Position numbers and translations under genes: made by a program
The notes under the pieces: model-generated
What the model was told of the DNA's origin: nothing
The model's input: only the letters and a program-made list of their open reading frames with translations
Database searches by the model: none
Source of the DNA: Chelonoidis abingdonii
Lineage: Eukaryota; Chordata; Testudines; Testudinidae
Direction: 5' to 3'
DNA: 64,000 bases
Assembly (NCBI RefSeq): GCF_003597395.2
Contig: NC_133782.1
Location: 4,834,635 to 4,898,634 of the forward strand
Shown here: positions 1-11,498 of the stretch, piece by piece
Layout: every line of letters starts with the position of its first letter
How positions within the stretch are numbered: position 1 is the first letter of the stretch

Positions 1-129
1 TATTTAAGGTCCGGCTAGACCGCACCCTGGCTGGGATTATTTAGGGAAAGTGGTCCTGCCTTTAGCAGGGGGTTGGACTAGATGACCTCATGAGGTCCCT
101 TCCAACCTTTTGATTCTATGATTCTATGT
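1..129 (+). repeat. CR1 LINE 3' end (truncated by window edge)
   Basis: The sequence ends in the typical CR1 3' tail: a 'ggactagatgacctcatgag' word, then 'gtcccttccaac', then two tandem ATTCTATG octamers at about 114-128. This matches the amniote CR1 3' UTR, which ends in a short octamer repeat instead of a poly-A tail. Only the last ~125 bp lie in the window, so the 5' extent is unknown. Confidence 0.85.
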
Positions 130-839
130 AACCTTTCTCCTCCACCAACCCAGTGCCATGGGACACCCACGTCCCCTGTGCTCCCCCACATCCAGGCCAG
201 TCACCAGATGACTTGCTGCGCCTCTGCTGCTCCCGTTCTCCCCCTAAATCCCTCTGCCCGCAGCAGTCAGAGGCCAAGTTCTTCATTCACATATGGCACC
301 AGGGAGGGGGAGTCCTCCTGCCCTGTAAGGGCCTTTTGCAGCCTGGCCATGCACCCTTGTAAGGCAGGCAAATATTATTAGCTCCACTTCACAGATAAAA
401 TGAGGAGTCCAAGGCCATAGACACAGGGAGTTCATGTCAGAGATGGAGTGACAGCTCAGGAGTTCCTGTCTCCTATGCATCTCCACCTACCCACATGTAC
501 TCTACACTTATCTCACCTAGTCTATTCTTCCTATACAATCTCATGCTCCTGCCTTACCCCTCTTAAAATGCCATTTGGCTTCAGCTATGGAAAGTTGATG
601 CTTCTTCCAAGCCTACTTGTTTCCCACCACACTTCCCTTTCCTAAAAAGATAATACTCATGATCTGTTCCTTCGCCGCAGCTCACCTCGGAGCAGGGGAG
701 CTCTCGTCACTTTATGGGGTTCTTGTCATTTCAAAACATCTCTCCTGGGGTCAGTCAACCAATCATTTGCCTACAATGAAACTCGGCAATAAAAAAAAAC
801 AACTTGTAAATTATTCTCTTTGATTTATTGTCTTTTTGT
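130..839. other. Non-coding stretch, nothing recognised
   Basis: Presumed SAMD10 intron 1 sequence. Short open frames on both strands have no recognisable protein similarity and no splice-compatible structure. I see no repeat family here. Confidence 0.5.
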
Positions 840-1085
840 AATCATAATAATACTTAGCACTCCTAGAGCAGCTTCCAGCCAAAGATTAAAAAAACACTTG
901 ACTAACATTAATTAAATATCGCAACACCTTTGGGAGCTAAATACAAAGAGGGAAGCTGAAGCAGCAAGATTAAGTAATTTTCCTAGGGTCTCACAGCAAT
1001 TCAAGAGCAGAGGTGGGAATAGAACCCAGGATGCCTCCTGACTTCCAGTCCTGTGCTCTGCAGGATAGAGCTCACTCCCCTTACA
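840..1085 (-). repeat. MIR-like SINE, reverse orientation
   Basis: The order 'aagctgaagcagcaagatta', 'ctcacagcaattcaagagca', 'gggaatagaacccagg', 'cctgtgctct' is the reverse complement of the MIR core (tRNA-like head on the right, 'gaggctgaggcacagag' core on the left). It is strongly diverged, so it is an ancient copy. Confidence 0.7.
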
Positions 1086-1087
1086 CA

Positions 1088-1500
1088 ACTAGAAGTGAGC
1101 AAATAACTGATTTTTCAATTTGGGGCCAAACCAAAAAATCTGAAAAAATTCATTTCAGGTTGAACAAAATGTTTTGTTTAACCCAAAGTGAAGTTTTGGT
1201 TTCAGATCATTTCTGGGTGTCTCATTCTTTCTTTTTTAATTTAGCTAAGTATTGAAACAAGATGCTGTTTTGAAACAAAAAAGTCAACGTGAAACATTTT
1301 GAAAAGAAAAATCAAAAGGTTTCATTTCAAAGTGAACTTTCGACAAAATAATAATAATAAAAAAACCTTCCCATTTTTTCCTGCATGAAACTATTTGTCA
1401 AATTTGATCCAAATTCATGAATAGTTTTGGTGACCTGAAAAATGCCTTTTTCAGTAAATTAACTATTCTCCAAAAAAAGAATTCACCCAGCTCTACCCAG
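1088..1500. repeat. AT-rich interspersed repeat
   Basis: Rich in 'gaacaaaatgtttt', 'gaaacattttgaaaa' and 'ttcatttcaaagtgaa' words, ending near 'ttcacccagctctaccc'. A similar block ('aaaatgtttcaatttcaac') occurs at about 10940-11045, which marks it as an interspersed family. The family name is not known to me. A 14-bp poly-C run follows at 1556-1569. Confidence 0.5.
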
Positions 1501-1959
1501 GAGTCCTGATTTCCAGTCCTGACCTGGCCTCTCCAGTCTAATCACTAGACAACATCCCCCCCCCCCCCCAGTCACTTTTAACACTAGCTATGTCTTGATG
1601 AAAAATAGATGTTACACAAGTTCAATGCAACAACAGTTACTAGTGGGCAAGGGAGGAGAGGATAATGTATGATTTCTGAATCCTCCACAACAGATCTCAC
1701 TGTTCAGTCCAGGACCTGAAAACACTGAATGAGACAGTCAGTGGCAATGTCTCAGGGTAGGAAGCGCCTAGTGTTCTAATCGGATGCAGTTTGATTGCTA
1801 CCTGCTGCTATCAATTTGCTTGGAACAGACTTGATGCGTCAGTTTTGCCAACGCACTTGTAGATGTTACCAACCACCCCTTGAGAGAGAAATTTCGAGCA
1901 GCCAAATTCATATCAAAAGCATACAAATTAAGAGCAAGATTCCCATCACCTGGCAAAGA

Positions 1960-2440
1960 GGAAGGATTGCCCAGTGGTTAGACCACTAGCCTAGGACCTA
2001 AGGATATGTCCACAGTGCAATAAAACATCTGCAGCTGGCCCACATCAGCTGACTCAGGCTTGCAGGGCTCGGCTATAAAATTGCACGTAGACTTCCAGGC
2101 TTGGGCTAGCGCCCGGCCTCTGGAACCCTGCAAAGGGAGTGGTCCCAGAGCCCAGACTATACAGCAGTTTTATAGTCCCACAGCTAAAGCCCAGTCAGCT
2201 GACACAGGCCAGCCACAGGTGTCTTATTCAATGTAGACATATCTGGAAAGTCTCAGGTTCAGTTCCCTGCTCTGCCACAGATTTCCTATGTGACGTCGGA
2301 TAAATCATTTACCCTCAGATCCCCAGATAGAAAGTGGCCCTGTCTGCCTGACCTCCCAGGGCTGTTGTGAGGATAAATACTTGAAAGATTAGAGGCACTC
2401 AGATACTATGGGAATTCAATAGGGGCCTTTAAGTGCAAAA
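1960..2440 (+). repeat. MIR-like SINE split by a MITE
   Basis: A MIR head ('cccagtggttagaccactag', 1970-1989) resumes after an insertion with the MIR body: 'aggttcagttccctgctctg', 'tatgtgacgtcggataaatc', 'gggctgttgtgaggataaat', 'tagaggcactcagatacta'. The two halves are collinear with MIR once the insert at 2003-2243 is removed. Confidence 0.7.
2003..2243. mobile_element. MITE (terminal inverted repeats) nested in MIR
   Basis: Ends are inverted copies: 'gatatgtccacagtgcaat' at the left, and the reverse complement of the right end reads 'gatatgtctacattgaat'. The element is 241 bp and has no coding capacity. It interrupts the MIR at 1960-2440, so it is younger than that SINE. The exact target-site duplication could not be resolved. 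Confidence 0.65.
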
Positions 2441-2444
2441 TAAA

Positions 2445-3080
2445 AATGGCAGATCTCTGTAGGAATCCAGCTTTCCCTATGCAGATCCAGAAAAGTAGAA
2501 GTCAGCACACAAGTTAGAGAGGCGAATTTTGCCTCAGGAAAATAAGCTCCATTTAAAATGTGTGAGTGATTTTGCTGTTCATGAAAAGGAAGAGGTAATA
2601 CCTGGAGAAAGGCAGAGAATTCCTACATGCACTGCAGCCCTGCTAGTCCATATCCAGTGCACCTCAGTCTTGTCCTGTGACACTCCTGCTATTTCAATCT
2701 TTCCTTCACCTCCAGAGATAGCCCTTTTGATGCACCTGTTTCCTCTCTCAATTGCCAATCCTTCTGAACTATGCCAGACTACACGGGGGTTTACAGACTG
2801 GGACAAACATCAATAGGGGGCCTAAATATGAGGCCATAAAACTTATTTCAGAGTCTGTTATTTAAAAAAAAAAAAAAAAAAGCCCAAAGCAACTAATTCA
2901 TACAAAACACAAAGGCACAGCCTTTGCATCTACGTTGTGTGCAGTTATTGCAGCTGTGTGCAGGGATACATGCATGTGCAAGTTACGAGTGCACAAATGT
3001 CTCTTTCACACACAATTTTGGGAAATGTGGGCCCCAAAATCTTGAACTTCCTCAGAGAAGAAGGATGGGTCCAGTAGTCA
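2445..3080. other. Non-coding stretch with poly-A run
   Basis: No recognisable gene. An 18-bp poly-A run lies at 2864-2881. It could be the tail of an old retroposed sequence, but no parent element is evident upstream. Confidence 0.4.
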
Positions 3081-3084
3081 GCAT

Positions 3085-3275
3085 GCTAGGCAGGCTATGG
3101 GAGACTTGGGATCAGTTCCTGCTAGGCCACACCATCCTCTATGACTCTGGGCAAATCACTTAGTCTCTTGGTGCCTCAGTTCCCCATTTGGGGATTATAG
3201 CACTTTCATCTCATTGGGTGCTGTGAGGAGTAAAGACTGTGATGTGCACAGATGCTATGGAGACGAGGCTCACAT
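3085..3275 (+). repeat. MIR-like SINE
   Basis: Carries 'gggatcagttcctgctaggc', 'actctgggcaaatcacttag', 'tggtgcctcagttccccatt' and 'gggtgctgtgaggagtaaag', the MIR body in forward order. Confidence 0.8.
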
Positions 3276-4782
3276 AACTACCTACAATAGATTATACCCA
3301 GTAGCAGAAATGCTAAGCTTCATACAGTGCCTTAGAGAAGTGCGCTTTATGACAAACAAAAACCATTTGTCATTTTGCTGCATTTCCAACTTCCCCATGG
3401 TAAAGAGACATTTAGCACCTAATGGTGCAAGAAACTAGCCTGCAATCCAGAAGATGGATTTGTGGTTCAGATTAACTAGAGACTCATTGCATTTCCTTCA
3501 TTGCTTGCAGCAGGAAAAGAAAAAAACAAATTAAGGTTCTTCTGGGACTTCTTAGGACTGGTGAATAAATCACATCGTTCACTCATGGAATGGGTCACCA
3601 GAGGTCCTGCCTGGACTTTGACCATGTGAACCACAAAATAAATTGGCCTTCATCTTATTTTACTTTTCCCCTTCAGCTGATCTTAGAATGCTGTAAAGGA
3701 TGGAGAGTTCCACTCGAGCCTCTGGGAGAGATTCCTTGGCACTGGGGCATGAGTGACATGGCTCCGCTGAGAAGAGTGGTTCATAGCACATCGGATCATT
3801 GACCCTCCAAATTATGACATGGCCTTCCCCCAGCCCAAGCTTCAGTGCAACATATGGCTCATGTCCTACCCTCCGTTGTATCCAGAGAGCCCCACTGGCT
3901 TCAGGGAAATTACATGCCTTTAAAGGGGCGGCTTGACACCAACGAACCAATTCATTTCTATTGTCAATGACGTTACACTATGGCCACATTTGGCCTATTA
4001 AGGGTGTATCAGGACCTTGGATTATGCTAATCCCAATATTCCAAACTGTCTTCCTCTAAAAGCTCTCTCATTAAATAGTTACATTGTCAATATTATTCTG
4101 TATTAAAATTAATTTACATTGAGAAATCAGGTCGATGCCTTTTCCTGCTATTTCATTTGAGGGGGAAGAAAGAAGAGAGCAAACAAAACAAACTGCACCT
4201 GTTTCCTGCACTGAATTCCCAGCTTTGGTTTGAAAATTAAAGCTAAGAGCCAGGTGAAGTGTAAGGAGTGACAGGGACAAAAGAGAATGGGCCTGTTCCT
4301 GTAAGTGATATGAGTGCAATCCAGGCGAAAGTTAGTGCTAAAATAGAGCCGCTTGATTTAGCTGCAAATTTCAGAAGATTTCCCACCAGGCCAGACTAGA
4401 AGGCACCCAGCGAGGCTGCGGGCATACAAAGCGGAGATAGGCACTACCAGGATGTGCTGCTTTTGAGTGACAATGTATCTGTATATGTCTGGGACAGATA
4501 CTATTTCAAAGGTCCTGACAATTAGATAGGAACATTGGTATTTCATTCCACCCAGAACAAAGCTACAGAAAATCTAGTCCCCGAGGGTCACATGCGGCCA
4601 AGCGCTCAGGACCATGGGAGTTGCTAGTGCTCAGTATGTGTCGGATTTAATCCCAAGGTCTTGTTCTTCCTTGCCTGAAGTCAATGATTAGGCTGCTGCA
4701 TTAGGGAGGGCTGATCTAGACTCTGGATCAAAGTCTTTTGAAAGAACAGCCTTTGTCCGCTGGGTTTGCGAGAAGTCCTAAA
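3276..4782. other. Non-coding stretch, nothing recognised
   Basis: No gene, RNA or clear repeat is visible over 1.5 kb. The minus-strand frames of 82 and 96 codons have no recognisable homology. A SAMD10 exon 2 (peptide motif HFSFCRTLLEHT on the minus strand) was looked for here and not seen. Confidence 0.4.
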
Positions 4783-4925
4783 TAATACCTGGCACTTACA
4801 GGGACCTTTCATCTGGGGATTTCAAAGCACTTTACAAACATTCCTCTAGCTTCACAACACCCTGGGAGGGAGGGAAGTATCATCACAGAGGGGTGAATTG
4901 TTTTAAGGATGCCCAGCCAGCCAGG
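4783..4925 (-). repeat. MIR-related SINE fragment
   Basis: 'acctggcacttacagggacc', 'atttcaaagcactttacaaa' and 'atcatcacagaggggtgaat' correspond to the 3' half of a MIR/amniote SINE in reverse orientation, just left of the SAMD10 CpG island. Confidence 0.55.
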
Positions 4926-5039
4926 GGGAGTTGCAGAGATGGGGACAGAAGGTGGAAGATGCCCTGGACAAGCCTGACTCGAACAGCCAGACGTGCCCAG
5001 ACAAAGGAGAGCAGATGTTAGCTAAAGCTGCCACATTCC

Positions 5040-6780
5040 CCTGCGGGCTGTTCACGGGAGGCAAACTTTTATCACCAGGGCAAAAGGCGGCTCCTGGAAA
5101 CTGCCCCGCCCGGATGTGAGAGGGGAACCGGGGGGGATCCACAGCCCATAGTGCATAGAAACCGGCCCCTGGGGCTCTCCTCTGCAAGACCTTCCAGCCC
5201 ACTGTACCGAGGCGAGACTTCGCTCCTTGGCCTTCTACCCCCAGGCGACTGAAGTCTCCTCCTGGGTTCGTATCGCTCTAGCGAACACGCGCTTCTCCAT
5301 CTGACCCCCCTCACCCCGAGGGGTCCAGGTCCAAACAAAGCGGGTCCGGCACCCTAAGCCAAGCCGCAGCCCCTCCCTGGCACTCACTTCCCTGCTCAGC
5401 ACACGGGCCAGGCGCCCACCTGCCTCCACCTCCCGCCCCGTCTCATCCTGCCTCCCTAGTGCGCCTTGCAGACCCAGGAGCGCCTGGAAGGGGCTCAAGA
5501 CACCCCGCCCTCCAGCGGCTCTGCAGCACAGGGACCGATGCCTGCAAGTTCTGGCGACTCAGATAAAGGAGTGAGGGGGACCTCAGGTTGAAAACTCGCG
5601 AACCTCCCTCCACCTGATGCATCCCACCGAGAGCCAGAGCCAGCCCCAGCGCGGGGTCTGCCCCAACCCCCGCGCGTGTGGCTTGGGAAGAAAGCAAGAG
5701 CATCCCCAGCGCACCCCACCCCCCGCCACCGTCCCCCCTCGCCCTTTACCTTCCATCTCTTTCGGGTCTCCGCAGTTCATTTTCAGAGCCCCATCTCGGC
5801 CTCTCGGGGGGCTGAGCTTGGCTCGGAGGTCGGCGAACATCAGGCGCCTGGCTCCTCGCGGGAGAAGGAGAACCGTGCTGGAGGAGGAGGAGGACCTAGC
5901 CCGGCTCCTCCGGTTCGGCTGCCCCGGGACCACCACGGCCGCCTCCCTCAGGGCGTGTGTGCATCCAGACAGGCGCTCGCTTCTCCCCTGCTCGCCCCTG
6001 CCCCCGGGGGATCCCACTTCGGGGGCTATGAATCCGCCTGCCCAGCCCCGGTCGCTGCCCGGCTGCCTGGCCTGTGCGTCCCCGGGCTGAGAGCCCCCCG
6101 ACGCGGCTGGCTGGAGGGAGGATGCACAGGCGCCCGCATGCCAGCAAGGTCACCAGGGCGATGTCCTAGCCGCCCCCAGCCCCGTCTGCTTGGCCGATCC
6201 GGCTCGGGGAGCAGCCTGGCGGCGGGAGCCAGTCAGTCCCCAGGCAGCCGCCCTCCCTCTGCGCTTGCCGGTCGGTCAACAGCTGGTTGCAGGGTCCGCG
6301 GGCTCCGGTCCAGAGAGATCAGGGGGCCGCCCGGCCGGGTCTCCCTCCCGCTGGAGCACCGGGGTCCGCCCAGCCCCCCGGGGTGCGGTGCAGGGGATCG
6401 GTGCAGTGGTCTGGCTGATCTCCTCTGCGGCTGTGCGCTCCCTTCCCTCGCTCGCCGTGCAGGGCGCTGGTGGGTTTCACTCCGCCACATGTGCCGCCGC
6501 CGCCGCGGCTGGTTTCATCCTGGCTCTGCGCTTGAGCCAGGCGGACAAGGGAAAGCTGCTCCGTTCCCAGCTGATTAGCCCCCTCTCGTGCGCCGTCTTC
6601 TCCGACTGACCCCCTCACGGCACCAGCTGCAAGAGCGAGCGCCAGGTATCCTCCCCGGGAGCAGGGAAGAGACACACCCACTTCCCCTCCGCACACGATT
6701 TCACCTGGGCTGGGAGGCGCCGCTTTGAAGGACAGGACCTTGGCGGTGGCGTCGTGCGAGGGGCTGGTCTGCCAGGCCAC
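5040..6780. promoter_or_regulatory. SAMD10: CpG island spanning SAMD10 exon 1
   Basis: GC content and CpG density rise sharply from about 5040 and fall back after about 6780, in contrast to the AT-leaning flanks. The island contains the SAMD10 first coding exon and presumably its transcription start (minus strand, somewhere right of 5840). Long open frames on both strands here, up to 300 codons, come from GC-rich composition and show no protein similarity. No TATA box is evident, as expected for a CpG-island promoter. Confidence 0.75.
5750..5840 (-). CDS. SAMD10: SAMD10 first coding exon (partial gene)
   Basis: The minus strand encodes 30 complete codons beginning MFADLRAKLSPPRGRDGALK, ending ...CGDPKEME plus one base. 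As I remember it, human SAMD10 (sterile alpha motif domain protein 10, about 200 residues, poorly characterised) begins MFTELRSKLSPPRGR and also breaks after codon 30 in phase 1. A good donor follows the exon (ATGGAAG|GTAAAG; GT at 5749-5748). The start is the ATG at 5840-5838. The frame stays open upstream to about 6017 but has no earlier ATG, and the context at -3 is weak. The SAM domain is encoded by later exons. None was seen in 1-5749, so they probably lie left of the window. PRPF6, the other gene, points the opposite way. Confidence 0.85.
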
Positions 6781-7540
6781 CCGCTAATTTGCATAGTGTT
6801 AGGGAAGCCCAGTCAGTTAACCGTCAATGAGCGCTCGGCAAGGGGGGCGTGCCCAAATGACTGCGAGAGGGGCAGACAGGAAGATACAAGCAAAATACTT
6901 CTACCCCATCAAGCATGGGGTGCGTGTGTGAAAACCAATCATCCTGCTGCGCTGCATGGCATAACATAGCATAGCCGGCAAAACACTGGCAGTTAATCCC
7001 CAGAGGTACTGGAAACTAACCCCCCTTCCCATTCTCTTCACGGCACAAAGCCTCTATTATCTCCCTCGAGATCCAAAAAGACGTACAGGATGTACATACC
7101 TGGAAGTTTGCGCAGCTCCTTGACAAGGTGCTGTGAAGTGAAAGGAGGAGTGGATAGTTCCTTCTGATCAATGCAACAAAGGAATCCTGCCAGCGTCTGG
7201 GGGAGGGAGGGAGGAGGGGAAGATATATCACAAAGGCCTCTGTAACAGAAGCAAGGACTGAGCATTTCTGTCATGTAGGTTCCTAGCTTGTATTGTGTTT
7301 TCCTGAGCAGTCTGCATTCAGCTGCGAAGCAGTGATACTTATAAAGCACCTTGATAGGGCTCTACACTGCAGCACATGGCTTTTATCAATACTGGTTATA
7401 AACCAATCTTATTATGGCATAAGATCCATTCAAATCAACAGGATTTAGGTCAGTAAGTGTCCCAGGCGCTTTTAAAAATGGGATTAGACCCCTCGGCACT
7501 TCCCAAAGTTTTACGTGGTGATTAATAAATGTGACACCAT
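6781..7540. other. Non-coding spacer, nothing recognised
   Basis: Transition from the CpG island to AT-leaning spacer. No exon, RNA gene or clear repeat is seen. Confidence 0.4.
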
Positions 7541-8385
7541 ATTAACTTTAGCCAGAGATCTCAAACCTGCCCAACCCCATCCCCCACACCCGTAACCCCA
7601 CCCCTCCCAACAGTAATGCTAGACCAGGATCACCCACCAGCCCCAAACCGCACCCTAAGGGGCCACCAACCAGCCCCTATGCTAAACGTAGAGTGAGGAA
7701 ACCTGCCAGCCCCAACCCTGATATTACGCTGTGGCTTCCAAGGGGACCCAACCAAAACCCTGACAAAGGTTGATCAGCCGTTCCAAACTTTAACCCTAGA
7801 CTGAAGCCAGGCACTGATGCCACGTGAGCAGAGCAATAATCAGACCTCAACCTCATCAGTAGCCTGGAACCACTAGCCATCTCATACCCTAGCCTGGAGC
7901 CACCTATTCAGCCATCACATAACCCTAGCTTGGAGCCACTGATTGGCCTCAAACATAACTCTGGACTGGGGGGCCCTCCTTTGGCCCCAGCCCCAGCTCC
8001 AGCATGGGAAACACCACCATTATCAACAGCACCTCCACCACTACCCCTTGGCCAAATAGCCCCAGTGGCCCTACCCTTACATAGCCAGGGACCACAACAG
8101 GCCCCAACCCTAACCATACTCAAGGATGCCCTATCAGCTCCAACCTAGTCTGAGTACAGGGCCAGCCAAGCACTGTCCCTAACCCAGAGAGCCCTCGTAG
8201 ACTGATCCCTAACCCTACAGTCCCCATCTCAAGGACTCATACCAACCCCAGCTTTAACCCTTGGCCAGTGAGCCCTGGGGTACCCAACCCTACCAGCACC
8301 AACCCTGACTTTAGCTTGGGGACCTCTACTGGCCCCACGCTTCACCTCGGACATTGTCCAGCCAGGGAGCCCAGCTTATAGAGAA
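7541..8385. repeat. Degenerate minisatellite with CCCTAA-like words
   Basis: About 840 bp of irregular, roughly 40-60 bp units built on 'agccccaaccctaacc' and 'ctagcctggagccact'. 'Accctag/aaccctaacc' words recur at 7790-7800, 7885-7895, 7920-7930, 8105-8120 and 8205-8215, and 'ctggagccac' at 7893-7903 and 7932-7942. Units are too diverged for exact boundaries. The strand is strongly C-rich/G-poor and the block ends near 8385. Confidence 0.6.
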
Positions 8386-11300
8386 AAATGGAGGCACAAG
8401 GCACCAGAATGGCAATTTCCATGAGCCATCGCAGCAGCTTTGCCAAGTGAAAATGTTCTGGTTTTCAGAAGTTGAACTTTTTTTTTGGTTTTCAGAAACC
8501 ATGAAACTGTTATCTACATGTGGGCTCTGAGCCTACCACCACCTACGCACGTGCTTAGCCTCATGTGTAATGCCAGTGAAGTCAATGGGGCTATTCGCAA
8601 ATGTCAAGTTAAACATGAGCATAAGTCTGCAAGATCAGGGCCTAGGGTTTGGAGGGAGTTTGCTCCAAGTTTCCTATCATCATTACTACCCACAGAGCTG
8701 AACTGGAGATTGCAATCCTGGGAGCAGCAGCACAGACCATTCTAACCACCTGCCAGGTTAGATTAGGTCCCAAGAGCTGCTTGACATCCCATCTACATTG
8801 GCACGGTTGCTACCAGCATTCCTTTCCCACCGCAGGTAATGCTGTTGGGGAATATGCGTAAAGAAAGCTTTCTGTAGATATCTCTCCCTCTGTTTACAGA
8901 CCCTATTATCTATTACTTTTTAAATCCCGGTAGTTTAAGCTCTGTCTGCACACCATGTCCACAGTCTTTTAAGAGAACTGTGCTTAAAAAATGGATCTGG
9001 GGAGAAAGAAGCTAACACCATTGGAAAAATGCTTGCAGACCAAATCAAACTGTCTTTATTACAAAATAACTGCTGCCTTGTTCTGAATTCGTACTGTTTG
9101 CACTGTTCTAGCAGCAATCAGGTTTCTCAGGGGAAATTCTAACAAGTTTGTGGGCACAGGGCTTGGAATGCCTTTTACATCAACCCCATTCTATGAAATT
9201 AAAAGCTAGGGTCCTTTCTTGAATGCCTTGACGTCAGTGGGAGGTTCACCTGCAATCCAGGACTGTGTCTCTGTAGAGCAGCATTTCACTAACCTGTAAT
9301 TTCATTTTATTTCTCCGTAATGTTCCTTATCTAGGAAGCTGCTGGAACGAAGGGCCAGTGTGCAGCACCGAGAAGCAAACAACCATTGGAACAAGAACTC
9401 GGCGTGCATACACTCTGGGCTCTTGTATTATAAACCTAACCCCATTTTCAGAGGTAGCCAGATGCCTGCCGGTAGTGAAGTGTCCCTTACACACTTCCTA
9501 TATAAAACTGCGCAACACAACTGTAACCAATCGCTCTGAGATGAGAGCAATCAGAGAATGTCTGACCCTAAAAATACATTTCTCACAGGTGCCAATTCAG
9601 AAACAAATAATAACAAATAAAGAATAATAATACTTAATAATAATTCTGGACATTTTTAAAGTTAGATGATCTTTCAAAATGGAAGTTTGCTATTGAGAAT
9701 GTTCAGAAGTCACATTCTCTCACTCCAGTAAAGCAAATGGCTGTTTGTTCCAGTGAAATGTTGCAGACGGTCAAGACTCAGTTTCTAGGTAAATCCCCTC
9801 CTCCATCTTAAAAAGGAAGCAGTGAGTTGATCAAGGTATTTTGGATGATTACTTTCATATTTTCTTCCTCCTCCTCCAGAGTCTCAGCTCCAAGCCACTT
9901 CTATTGGGGCAAGGTAATCAGCACTGCCAATCCCAGCATTTCTGCTGTCATGAGACAGAACCCCTAAAATCATGAGATTAAAAAAACCCCACTTCTGATT
10001 TTTAGGCCAAAGAATAAATCCTGGTTTTGGGTCTGACCCCACTAAGTTCCTGTAACCCCCACTCACTCCCTCTGGCAGGCTCCCAGAGCTCCTCATTCCT
10101 GCAGATCTCAATCTCCTGGCCAGCTCACACAGACACCCAATCACCCAGACCCCAAATCCCCTGGCAGGTTCCCAGAGTGTGCCCCCCCGCATGATCCCAG
10201 TCTCCTCACTTCCCTGGTGCCCTCCAGCAGCTGCCCCGGTCTCCAGTCTGCAAGGGAGGGGACTTCCTCTGGCCTTTACTCCCATGAGCTATCCCTTCCT
10301 GGCCTGCAGTGGAGGGTGAGTGCTACTAAGCATGGAGAGAGGGGCCATTTCTGAAGCTCTGTCTCAGTACTGAAAGGCACAGTGTCTTCTAGCAGGAGAA
10401 ATGGCAGGTGGCGCAAGCAGAATTCCTTGGCGCCTGTGTTTTAGTGACAGCACCCCCAAGATCAGCTCTGAATTGCTATACAGAGTTGACATTATAGTGT
10501 AATTAAGAACAGCCCAGTTGGAAGGAGTCATGACCAGCCAGAGACGAGCAGGGATGGGGTCAGTATGGTACCTATGCATCTTTATACATGAGCCTAGTAC
10601 TGCTCACTTCCCTTCCCATGCACAGCGCGGGGGTGTCCCCTGATGTCCCAGGCAGGTCCACTCTAGCTGAGCTATCAGAGGAGCTATAGTGGCTCCAAAG
10701 ACAGGAGTGGGAAGTGAATGGGGTCAGTGGAGCTGGTCAGAAAATGGAATTTCCATTCTGCTGTTAATTCTGACGTTTTGCTGTTTCTTTTGTCCAAAAC
10801 TGGGATGAAATCTTGGACTATTTTGATTCGGAAACATGGAAACATTTTGTTTCAGTAATGGCAAAACATGACAACAGAGACCATTGACATGTATGTTAAT
10901 AGAACAGAATATGTATCGAGATGAAATACTCCATTTTTATTTCAAACCTTTTCCATCAAACATTTCATTGAAATTGACACGTTCCCACAAAATGTTTCAA
11001 TTTCAACAAAACAGAATTTTCTGTGGAAAACTGCTAGACCACTGCTAGGTGTCAGGAAGGCCAGCATTGCCATTTCAAGGAAGTTAAGAGAGAACATAAA
11101 ATATAGATGAAGGCTTGTTTTTAAAGGCACAGCTGCCCACAATATCTCATTTTCTGTATAAGGTCCTACATACGTATCAAACTAACATTCTTTGTATGCT
11201 TATTGCACTTCTTATTTCATCAAATGCTTCTTAGTGGCTCCTTATTGGATATGGATCCTGGGACATTAGGCACCAATGCTTGGATTTTCAAATTAGAAAT

Positions 11301-11498
11301 TCAATTTGCTATTTTTCAATGTATTTATAGCAGGGACAACACACTTGTGCCTAATTTCAATCCCAACTGACCATCATAGGTTCAGAAGTTTGATTTGGGC
11401 TTGAATATTCCTGGATTCTCATCATACTAGGATAAACTGTCAGAAAGGGGAGCAGAGAGGAGGAGAGAGAGACTGTTGAAAAAATAGCTGGAGTCCTG
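8386..11498. other. Gene-poor spacer with minor repeat fragments
   Basis: No gene recognised in 3.1 kb. Fragments: 8560-8645 belongs to the palindromic 'agtcaatgggg...gcaagatcagggcct' family also seen at 30778-31028. 9900-10050 ('atcatgagattaaaaaaacc') resembles a reptilian interspersed repeat. 10940-11045 resembles the AT-rich repeat at 1088-1500. The rest looks unique. Confidence 0.45.

Noticed and set aside
1..5749. SAMD10 exon 2 on the minus strand
   Set aside because: Looked for the conserved HFSFCRTLLEHT and SAM-domain segments in reverse complement and did not find them. They are assumed to lie left of the window.
5841..6017. Upstream in-frame extension of SAMD10 exon 1
   Set aside because: The frame stays open but has no ATG above 5840; its apparent start at 6017 is a GTG. 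The human-like MF-x2-LR start was kept.
5676..6578. 300-codon plus-strand open frame in the CpG island, and overlapping frames on both strands
   Set aside because: GC-rich composition suppresses stops in several frames at once. The peptide is low-complexity Pro/Arg/Gly/Ser with no recognisable similarity, and the only supported coding exon here is SAMD10 on the minus strand.
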